IMG/VR virus record: IMGVR_UViG_3300048925_000613
Span: 1 to 24,607 of that record
Length of the DNA: 24,607 bases
Source of the DNA: a virus
Strand: one strand, 5' to 3'
How positions within the stretch are numbered: position 1 is the stretch's first letter; each line of letters begins with the position of its first letter. Below the pieces are notes generated by a model. The model saw only the letters and a list, made by a program, of their open reading frames with translations. It did no database searches and was not told the DNA's origin. Of this stretch, positions 7,205 to 13,011 are shown one piece after another. Both the position numbers and the translations under genes were made by a program.

Positions 7205-8806
7205 TTATTCCTCTTCGGGTTTGGGATCGGGTGGACCTTCGAGGCCGCCCTTGGGCAACACATGCAGGCCGTCGGCCCGGCGCTGGTTAACCTCGCGAAC
7301 ACGTTGCTGATACACCTGCTGCCAGGGTTCGCCGGTCATCGCGGCGGTTTCCAGGGTTTCGTTGCTCACCCCGATCTCGATGCGCTTGCCCGCTGCATTG
7401 GCTTCCTTCAGCTCGTCGATGGCACCACGCGCCGGACCGATCCAGATGGCCTGACAGTAGGCTTTGCGCCGCGCAGGCTCTGAATAACCGGGCAAGTGAA
7501 TCAGCCCGCGTGCAACCGCCTCATCGATCACCAGCTCGCGGCTGGGCTGGCAGAAGTCACAGGCAAGCCACCAGCGGCGCAGGCTGTAGAAGCGCCACGC
7601 CTGAAGCATCGCGGCACGGGCGGCGCTGTAGCTGCTGCTGTAGTGCAGGAGCAACTCCTCCAGCGGCAGCTCCAAGGCGGCGCCGATCTCTTTAACGACG
7701 GCGGTGAAGAACGGGTCGAACTGGGCGTTCGGCCGGGCCGGGTTGGCAATCATCGGCTCTTCGCCCACGCCCAGGTCGACCACTGCGCCCTCGCCCAGCG
7801 CCAGTTGGCCGTCCCCAGAACTGTCACCATCGGCGGATTCATTCGAGAGCGCAGACATCGGCAGGTTGCCCGTCTGGAAGTCCGAGGATTTCTTGATGAA
7901 CACCGTGAACATCGCAGAGATCACGGCGGCCATCAGTTCGGCACTGCTGTAGCGCTCAAGCTTTTGCAACGGCTCCAGCACTGGCGACAGGTAAGGAACG
8001 CCGCGTCGCTGACCAGGACGTTCCTTGTCGGCCATGATGTGCAGCACCCGGCGCCGACCGGTCTCGGCACCGAACACAGATAAGCGCTGCCATTGCAGCG
8101 GCTGGCTGGCCACATGCTCCCCGGGATACCCGGTGCAGACGCGGTAGGCCACCGGAGCCCCCAGACCGTCGAACTCCACCCCGTCGATCATGTTGACCTG
8201 ATCCAGGCCGTTGTTCGGGTTGCACACCCGCTCAGACTCGATCAGTTGCAAGCGGGTGCTGAAGATGCAACCCGGCCGTTCTTCGTCAGGACTGGCGACG
8301 AACACGTCACCGGCGACCATCGACGACACCAAGACCAGCGCCTGCAGCTGGTAGTGATTCAGCGTTGATTCGGCATCGCACTCCCGGGGGTCGTCCGCAT
8401 ACAGCGACCACAAACGGTCCAACTGGCGGTTGATCCCCTCGGCCTCATCGATGTGCAGGCCGAGCGCTTCGTGGTCGATCTGCGCCCGGCACACCAGACC
8501 GGTGCCGACAACGTTGGTGCGCAACCGGGTTATCGCAGCCCGGGCGATCAGGTGATTGCGCAGTGCATCGCGGGAACGAGCGACCAGCATCCGCCGTTCA
8601 TTCTTGTTGTAATCGCGACGCGGGCTGCCCAGGCCGGGTATCCAGCTCGCCATGGAGCGCAGAACACGCGACGCACCGCGCCACCGCGTTTCGACACCGC
8701 CACCGCCGCCTTGCGCAACAATGTGATGCCCCCCAACAGCCGCTTTGGCTTGTTTGATCGCCTCACCCATCAGCAGATCGGCAGGGGACTTACGGAAAGG
8801 CCACAT
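7205..8806 (-). CDS. B: Portal protein (lambda gpB family)
   Basis: A 533-aa portal protein, the same length as lambda gpB. Twelve copies form the ring at one capsid vertex through which DNA is packaged and ejected. Family features include the N-terminal arginine-rich region after GLGSPRRDYNKNE, the segment ARAAITRLRTNVVGTG, the motif PGQRRGVPYLSPVLEPLQKL in the middle, and the C-terminal region with LLLHYSSSYSAARAAMLQAW and EAVARGLIHLPGY. GGGGA lies upstream of ATG 8806. It follows the gpW-like gene by two bases and precedes the protease, as in lambda. A glycine-, glutamine- and alanine-rich loop occurs near residue 30. Confidence 0.95.
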   Translation of the reverse strand: MWPFRKSPADLLMGEAIKQAKAAVGGHHIVAQGGGGGVETRWRGASRVLRSMASWIPGLGSPRRDYNKNERRMLVARSRDALRNHLIARAAITRLRTNVVGTGLVCRAQIDHEALGLHIDEAEGINRQLDRLWSLYADDPRECDAESTLNHYQLQALVLVSSMVAGDVFVASPDEERPGCIFSTRLQLIESERVCNPNNGLDQVNMIDGVEFDGLGAPVAYRVCTGYPGEHVASQPLQWQRLSVFGAETGRRRVLHIMADKERPGQRRGVPYLSPVLEPLQKLERYSSAELMAAVISAMFTVFIKKSSDFQTGNLPMSALSNESADGDSSGDGQLALGEGAVVDLGVGEEPMIANPARPNAQFDPFFTAVVKEIGAALELPLEELLLHYSSSYSAARAAMLQAWRFYSLRRWWLACDFCQPSRELVIDEAVARGLIHLPGYSEPARRKAYCQAIWIGPARGAIDELKEANAAGKRIEIGVSNETLETAAMTGEPWQQVYQQRVREVNQRRADGLHVLPKGGLEGPPDPKPEEE

Positions 8807-8808
8807 GG

Positions 8809-9024
8809 TCAGATCCCCAGATAAATGACGCGATTGCGTCCACGGCCTTTGGCAGCGGCCTGTTCTGCCGCGACCTCTTTGGCATATTGCTGTTCGAGCA
8901 AGCGCAGGCTGTTCAGCTCAGCCATCTGGACTTCCCTGTCAGCCCGGCGTAGCCGTTGACCGTTTTTCAAGACGGCCGAGATCGCGGCGCGGACTTCGTC
9001 CAGCCGTCGCTGTGCATCTGTCAT
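8809..9024 (-). CDS. W: Head completion protein W (lambda gpW family)
   Basis: A 71-aa protein like lambda gpW (68 aa), a monomeric head-completion protein that plugs the portal after packaging and prepares FII binding. It starts MTDAQRRLDEVRAAISAVL, then GQRLRRADREVQMAELNSL, mirroring the helix-hairpin-helix pattern of gpW, and ends with a basic tail, RGRNRVIYLG, like the end of lambda gpW. GAGG lies seven bases before ATG 9024. It sits between terminase and portal genes as in lambda. This is lambda head W, unrelated to the P2-type baseplate W further on. Confidence 0.88.
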   Translation of the reverse strand: MTDAQRRLDEVRAAISAVLKNGQRLRRADREVQMAELNSLRLLEQQYAKEVAAEQAAAKGRGRNRVIYLGI

Positions 9025-9037
9025 GTTGAAACCTCAG

Positions 9038-11047
9038 TTAGCCGACGCTGCTGCGCGTCCCCCTGCCACGGCTGACCGTTCGACGAGGCGCCGCAGCAAC
9101 CGGCTGTTCGGTGGTGAATAGGGTCGGTTGCAGCAGTTGCTGCTCCAGCTGGTCCCACTCGCTGTCGCGCAGCAAATGGGTCTTGAGGCTGCGAGCCGCG
9201 TGCAAGGCATACACCTCACAGTCGAGCGCTTCGTTGCGCCGTCCTGCCTTCTTCTGCCAGACCATCTTGCTGGGATTGCGTGGGTGGGGAGCCAGCACCT
9301 CGTTGGTCAGTTGCTCGTAGTAATCAGAGCGAATCTCGCTGTACCAGTGCATTCGCCCTGGGCCGGAGCCCTTGAGCCGCATCCGGCCATCGATCAGGGT
9401 CTTGGCCTTGTGAGTACCGACGATGTACACGCGCAAGCCATACTTCGATGCCTTGGTGTTGTCCTGGCTGGTATCGCTCGACTGCGCAGGTTTGGTGAAA
9501 ATCTCCTTGTCCCGGCTGTCAATCGAAGCGCCCTTGATCGCCATGATGTTGAAGCGCTGGCGTTCGCGGACGTAGCTGTAAACCGCATCGCTGGTATTAC
9601 CGTCCGAGCTGTCGATGCTGACCGCCGAAACGGCGAGCCGGGCGCCGCTTTCAGTCGGGATCGGCCGCGCAATGACCTGGTCGAGTTCCTGCCAGACCGG
9701 ATCATGTTTATCAATCGGGTTGCCAGGCAGCTCGCCCCAGTACAGGCGCCATGACTCTTCGCCCCGGCCCCAACCAATAATGACCAGGGCAAGGCGGTCG
9801 CCCTGTACGTCGACCCCCACGGTGACCATCAGTACGCCGTTGGGCGCGGTCAGCTCCGCGTAAGGCTCTGCACGCTTTTCCAGCTCATCGGTCTTGGGCG
9901 CATTGCTCTTGTATTCGTAGCTCTCGCCCATTGAGCTGTTGGTGAACGCGATCATCGGGCCGATGTTGCCCTGAGTTGCCGCGTGCTGAGCCTGCAGCTT
10001 CTTTTCCATCAGCACTTCAAACCGCGAGCCATAGAACGTCGCATACAGCTCGTTGAGGATGTACCCGGCAATGCCCCTGAACTCTGCCGTAGCAACCCAG
10101 CGGCCATGCTTCAGATTGGCGTTCTTCTGGTTGTCGTCCCAGATCGCCGAGCAGTGCGGGCAGACGTAAAACGAGCTTTCAGGGCGCCGCTTACCGTAGA
10201 CCTCATGGGAATAGCTCGGGTCTTCGTCGCAGTGCAGATGGTCAAAGCTAAGCGCATGCGACTCGCCACACTCATGACACGGCACCATGCCGACACGCTT
10301 GTCGGACAGCTCCAGCTCCGCGTCGATGGCCGAGAGCCCCTTGATGGTCGGGGTTCCGCCGATAATGATCTTGGACCGCCGGAAGGTTTTCAGACGCTCC
10401 TTGGCCAGCTTGATACTGTCCCCCTGCCCCCTGAGGTTCAGGTTACAGTCGTCCGGCTCTTCCACGGCCACACGCGGCACCGGCGTGGATTTCACGCTGG
10501 CCGGGCTGTTTGATCCCACCATCTTGAGAAAGCCGCCGGGAAAGCGCTTGAAGTCTTGCCGTTGCTGCAGCTTGCGGCTGCGCAGATCCACCTTCTTGCG
10601 CAGCCTGGGCGTCGCTTCGATCATCGGCTCCAGCTTCTCGGCGACATACTGCTTCGCCGCGTCAGCCTTGGGAAACAGGACCAGGATCGGCGAAGGATCC
10701 AGATCGATCCATTTGCCCAGCGCATTGCCCAGCACGCCGGACGTCCAGGCAACCTGAGCCGACTTGCGGCCCACGATTTCAGACACGGACGGATCGTCCA
10801 GCGCCTCCAGCGGGCCACCAGGCCAGATGAGGTGCGGCGTGATATCGAAGCGGTATTTACCGGGACGCGCCGACTCTTCGGGCGACAGCCACCGGTACTT
10901 GTCCGCCCAGTCGATGATGCTCATTCGTGGCGGCGGCGCCCATTTCAGGCACACCTGCTTGATGCCCTTAATCGCCGCTTTCTTCAGCGCTCTGCGGGTC
11001 GTCCTGTTCCTCAGGATCCCAATCTGGATCGGCATCATCCTCGTCAT
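9038..11047 (-). CDS. A: Terminase large subunit (lambda gpA family)
   Basis: A 669-aa packaging ATPase and cos endonuclease of the lambda gpA/GpA type (lambda 641 aa). The N-terminal ATPase carries a deviant Walker A, GRKSAQVAWTSG, at 93-104, comparable to KSARVGYSK in lambda. The preceding ADKYRWLSPEESARPGKY is the family signature, and PRVAVEEPDD at 191-200 is the Walker B region. A CxxC pair (CHECGES, then YVCPHCSAIW) follows the motor. The nuclease begins near TVGVDVQGDRLALVIIGWG and ends near ALDCEVYALHAA. The ATG at 11047 overlaps the small subunit gene by 80 bases, with GAGGAGG ten bases upstream. It cuts concatemers at cos. Confidence 0.95.
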   Translation of the reverse strand: MTRMMPIQIGILRNRTTRRALKKAAIKGIKQVCLKWAPPPRMSIIDWADKYRWLSPEESARPGKYRFDITPHLIWPGGPLEALDDPSVSEIVGRKSAQVAWTSGVLGNALGKWIDLDPSPILVLFPKADAAKQYVAEKLEPMIEATPRLRKKVDLRSRKLQQRQDFKRFPGGFLKMVGSNSPASVKSTPVPRVAVEEPDDCNLNLRGQGDSIKLAKERLKTFRRSKIIIGGTPTIKGLSAIDAELELSDKRVGMVPCHECGESHALSFDHLHCDEDPSYSHEVYGKRRPESSFYVCPHCSAIWDDNQKNANLKHGRWVATAEFRGIAGYILNELYATFYGSRFEVLMEKKLQAQHAATQGNIGPMIAFTNSSMGESYEYKSNAPKTDELEKRAEPYAELTAPNGVLMVTVGVDVQGDRLALVIIGWGRGEESWRLYWGELPGNPIDKHDPVWQELDQVIARPIPTESGARLAVSAVSIDSSDGNTSDAVYSYVRERQRFNIMAIKGASIDSRDKEIFTKPAQSSDTSQDNTKASKYGLRVYIVGTHKAKTLIDGRMRLKGSGPGRMHWYSEIRSDYYEQLTNEVLAPHPRNPSKMVWQKKAGRRNEALDCEVYALHAARSLKTHLLRDSEWDQLEQQLLQPTLFTTEQPVAAAPRRTVSRGRGTRSSVG

Positions 11048-11492
11048 AGTTGGAGAGCCTCCTCAGGATTGTCTCGATGGGGTCGCTGATCAAATGGACG
11101 TCGACGTCAATGCCGTACCTGGCGGCCAGGTCCGAAGCCAGTGCGTCAGGGAAGGTATTAAGCAATTCGACTTTCGCCGACGTGATCACCGCTTCGAAGC
11201 GCTGGACCATGTCTTCTGCCAGCACTACCGACTCTAATTCCTTGGCTAGCGCCAGCTCTTCTCGGTCGCCCCGTACCCTGTCCAAGCGGTCACGGTTCGT
11301 TTCCTTTTTGCCGTTGAGGGCGGCCTGCTGCATCAGCCACTGGATCACAGCCTCGGTGTCGTACTGGTTTTCGTTGCCGCGCCCCTGGCCGAATTCCATT
11401 ACGGGCATTCCATCTTTCTGCCAGCGGGTCAGAGTCCGTTCATCCCGGCCGACCAGTTCACCTAGTTCAACCTTACTGACTACCCTGCCCAT
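10968..11492 (-). CDS. nu1: Terminase small subunit (lambda Nu1 family)
   Basis: A 174-aa DNA-recognition subunit of terminase. The N-terminal winged helix-turn-helix (residues 1-60) has VSKVELGELVGRDERTL, the segment WQKDGMPV and GNENQYDTEAVIQWL, all close to lambda Nu1 (181 aa). The middle is a charged helix (RLDRVRGDREELALAKEL) for multimerisation and contact with the large subunit. The last 25 residues are extremely acidic (NYDEDDADPDWDPEEQDD), and they are encoded by the 80-base overlap with the large subunit gene. AGGG precedes ATG 11492. It would bind cosB sites near the candidate cos just upstream. Confidence 0.92.
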   Translation of the reverse strand: MGRVVSKVELGELVGRDERTLTRWQKDGMPVMEFGQGRGNENQYDTEAVIQWLMQQAALNGKKETNRDRLDRVRGDREELALAKELESVVLAEDMVQRFEAVITSAKVELLNTFPDALASDLAARYGIDVDVHLISDPIETILRRLSNYDEDDADPDWDPEEQDDPQSAEESGD

Positions 11493-11540
11493 AGCTAACC
11501 CTTTGAAAAGACGGACATCCCTGTAAAAAACTCAGCTGCA

Positions 11541-11565
11541 CGAAACCCGCGAGTTTGGCCACCCG
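11541..11565 (-). other. Candidate cosN (packaging cut site)
   Basis: On the minus strand the sequence CTCGCGGGTTTCG follows GGGTGGCCAAA. Lambda cosN contains GGGCGGCGAC followed by CTCGCGGGTTTTCG, so eleven bases (CTCGCGGGTTT) are identical and the GGG-GGC part is similar. The site lies just upstream of the Nu1-like gene, as in lambda, although the gap to the gene is only about 50 bases, shorter than lambda cosB. The very G/C-rich stretch at 11568-11622 beside it could carry part of the recognition region. The full lambda twofold symmetry is not seen. Confidence 0.45.
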
Positions 11566-11626
11566 TGTAGGGGGCGGCCCGGGGGGAGGACCCAAAAAAC
11601 TGCCGCCTACCCCCCACCCCGGCACC

Positions 11627-11977
11627 CTACTGACCACGCTCGCCGGTCTCGGTTGGCGGCAGCTCGCAGACACCCAGCCGCTTGGCGGCCCAGCGTTCGT
11701 AAAGGCCAATTGCAACATCGGCACCGGCCATGGCTGTCAGGCAGCCAAAGCCACCGGCAGTCCAGATCGAAACCCCGGCGGCGTACAGCAGCATCATGGT
11801 CGACAACCCGCAGACCACGCAGGCCCCGGATCGCAGGGCTAGACGCCTGAGCAATAACCAACCACGCATGCCGTCTTTGTCAGCCCGCCACATCTCGCCC
11901 GACACACCGCCGATCAGGGCGAGGACAATCACTAACCAAATCGGCATCTCTGCCAACGCCTGCTGTTCGCCAGTCAT
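11627..11977 (-). CDS. Phage holin (lysis protein S-like, three membrane segments)
   Basis: A 116-aa membrane protein with three hydrophobic segments at about 12-27 (IWLVIVLALIGGVSG), 50-69 (GACVVCGLSTMMLLYAAGV) and 71-90 (WTAGGFGCLTAMAGADVAIG). These are followed by a cytoplasmic tail, LYERWAAKRLGV, much like RFAAKKAGV of lambda S. It belongs to the class of phage holins that permeabilise the inner membrane at a timed moment to release the endolysin; the endolysin itself is not in this window. GAGG lies five bases before ATG 11977. It is the first gene after the late terminator, so it would be the first late product. A lysis gene ahead of terminase differs from lambda's order but is common in Pseudomonas prophages. 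Confidence 0.85.
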   Translation of the reverse strand: MTGEQQALAEMPIWLVIVLALIGGVSGEMWRADKDGMRGWLLLRRLALRSGACVVCGLSTMMLLYAAGVSIWTAGGFGCLTAMAGADVAIGLYERWAAKRLGVCELPPTETGERGQ

Positions 11978-11998
11978 GCTGACCTCATGGAATGCTGG

Positions 11999-12029
11999 AA
12001 AAAGAAAACCCCGCCGAATGGCAGGGTTT
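11999..12029 (-). terminator. Intrinsic terminator before the late operon (tR'-like)
   Basis: On the minus strand a ten-pair stem (AAACCCTGCC / GGCGGGGTTT, one G-T pair, four-base loop) is followed by TCTTTTT. It sits about 20 bases before the holin gene, so it would stop transcripts that begin near the end of the Q-like gene unless they are antiterminated. This is the logic of lambda pR'-tR'. Confidence 0.8.
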
Positions 12030-12126
12030 CAAATGCCCGGGTGACCAAACCAAGGCGGTGGCTACTTCACTTCACAACCGGCGTTCCAGTGCGGATTTCG
12101 CAGATAGTGGCGACTTTGTACCTGTG

Positions 12127-12141
12127 TTCGGAAAAACCGAA
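12127..12141 (-). repeat. Small hairpin in the late leader
   Basis: A perfect five-pair inverted repeat, TTCGG and CCGAA around TTTTT on the minus strand. It would lie at the very 5' end of a transcript starting near 12142. It could be part of a pause or antitermination signal, but no specific function can be read. Confidence 0.35.
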
Positions 12142-12148
12142 AAGCGTC

Positions 12149-12208
12149 ATTTAACGGTTGGGTCGAGTTGTGCATCAGTTGTGCATCAGTTCGACCGCAG
12201 TTGTGCAT
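12149..12208 (-). promoter_or_regulatory. Candidate late promoter with tandem 11-bp activator sites
   Basis: Four consecutive 11-bp units fill 12159-12202: two perfect copies (AACTGATGCAC on the minus strand) flanked by AACTGCGGTCG and AACTCGACCCA. A partial copy (ATGCAC) precedes them at 12203-12208. Five bases after the array is TTAAAT (12154-12149), a possible -10 with no good -35, as expected if an activator takes its place. The predicted start is near 12142 and the terminator follows about 140 bases later. The array overlaps the 3' end of the Q-like gene. Confidence 0.5.
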
Positions 12209-12680
12209 TTAGCCCCGACGAACGGTCAGCGCTGGCCACTGTTGTGAGCTGAAGCCGGAGTCTTCCCGCGATGGCGCGATTCGGTCCATTACGCAACACA
12301 AGGATTGCAAGCACCTGCTGGTGCAGTGCCGTGACCCAGTTGCGGTAGGTCCGGTCCTGGCCCTCGGCGATACCCACCTGCCGCATCTGTTCCCGCTGGG
12401 TCAGGCCATGCAAGTACCGGCCTCGGGCCAACAGAGCAAGACGTGGCCCGCGTGACCTCAACGGCTGGCGCTCCAGCTCGGCCACGGCGGCATCAATCTC
12501 GCTGGCGATATGGTCTAAGCCTGTTCCGTCCTTGAGGATCCGCGAACCAGGCGTTCCACTCGGAGCCAGCCCCTTCCATTCCATGATTGACCCCATCTGG
12601 CTGCCCACCCCCGAACCTTGGCCGAGCCGGGCGCGCTGTTCGCCCCAGTGGATCATCAGCACCTCAATCTCAGCATTCAT
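12186..12680 (-). CDS. Probable late antitermination protein Q-like
   Basis: A 164-aa protein encoded immediately before the late-control region and lysis genes, the position of phage late regulators. The start (IEVLMIHWGEQRARLG, then SIMEWKG) recalls the N-terminus of antitermination Q proteins of the P22/933W type, where LERWGAWA and a GFKG-like motif occupy the same places. The second half (LALLARGRYLHGLTQREQ, then GQDRTYRNWVTALHQQVLAIL) looks like a sigma-like helix-turn-helix. GGGGAG lies eight bases before ATG 12680. The likely role is to let RNA polymerase read through the terminator at 11999-12029. Family assignment is by pattern and position, not certain. Confidence 0.6.
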   Translation of the reverse strand: MNAEIEVLMIHWGEQRARLGQGSGVGSQMGSIMEWKGLAPSGTPGSRILKDGTGLDHIASEIDAAVAELERQPLRSRGPRLALLARGRYLHGLTQREQMRQVGIAEGQDRTYRNWVTALHQQVLAILVLRNGPNRAIAGRLRLQLTTVASADRSSGLNAQLRSN

Positions 12681-13011
12681 GACCGGTGCTCCCCATCAAA
12701 TCCAAACCCAACACACAAACAGCCCAACCCAACACATTCTCTACACACTTAAAACCTAACAAATACAACGAGTTAATTAATAATGTGCAGGGTGTGTAGG
12801 GTGTGTTGGCTTTTAAAGGGTTCGCATGGAAATATTTCTCACCCGTTCCAGCCTGATTAAATTCGCGTGTACGCGCCCGCGTGCGCGACAACCCTACACA
12901 CCCAACACTGTGCCCGGCAGCCCCCGAAAATAACGGGCTTTTTCTGTGCAGCCGTCCCAACACCAACCCTACACAACCCTGCACACCCAGCACACTTTTG
13001 AGCGTAGTCAT
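12670..13011 (-). CDS. Uncertain 113-aa open frame through a repeat-rich segment
   Basis: The segment between primase and Q-like gene stays open for 113 codons in one minus-strand frame. It starts with an ATG that overlaps the primase stop (ATGA, 13011-13008) and runs 11 bases into the Q-like gene. The predicted product (MTTLKSVLGVQGCVGLVLG, ending LGLDLMGSTGHEC) is low in complexity and Gly/Val/Cys-rich in the parts encoded by GTGTAGGGT repeats. A more ordinary basic stretch (REFNQAGTGEKYFHANPLKA) lies in the middle. The coupling at both ends argues for a gene; the biased composition and weak ribosome site argue that the DNA repeats are what matters. Function unknown. Confidence 0.35.
   Translation of the reverse strand: MTTLKSVLGVQGCVGLVLGRLHRKSPLFSGAAGHSVGCVGLSRTRARTREFNQAGTGEKYFHANPLKANTPYTPCTLLINSLYLLGFKCVENVLGWAVCVLGLDLMGSTGHEC
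12785..12988. repeat. Iteron-like CCCTACACA repeats, possible replication origin
   Basis: Three related G/T-C/A asymmetric repeats share the core CCCTACACA plus CCC: one inverted at 12785-12809 (read as TGTGTAGGG at 12793-12801), one direct at 12889-12908, and one direct at 12963-12988. The first and third also share GTGCAGGG/CCCTGCAC, so they form a long imperfect inverted repeat about 150 bases apart. An A/T-rich stretch (12749-12784) and a purine-pyrimidine alternating GC block (about 12864-12888) lie beside or between them. Placement next to the replication gene suggests an origin or a regulatory site for the primase-helicase. Confidence 0.5.

Noticed and set aside
6444-7310. Long plus-strand open frame opposite the protease gene
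   Set aside because: It is antisense to the S49 protease gene, whose frame carries the conserved motifs; this one has none.
11555-11842. Plus-strand open frame opposite the holin and cos region
   Set aside because: Low-complexity Gly/Pro-rich start and no ribosome site; the minus-strand holin explains the region.
12919-12943. Plus-strand hairpin AGCCC...GGGCT followed by TTTTT in the repeat region
   Set aside because: The stem is only five pairs with a long loop and there is no plus-strand gene to terminate; it may be incidental or limit antisense transcription, so it is not listed as a terminator.
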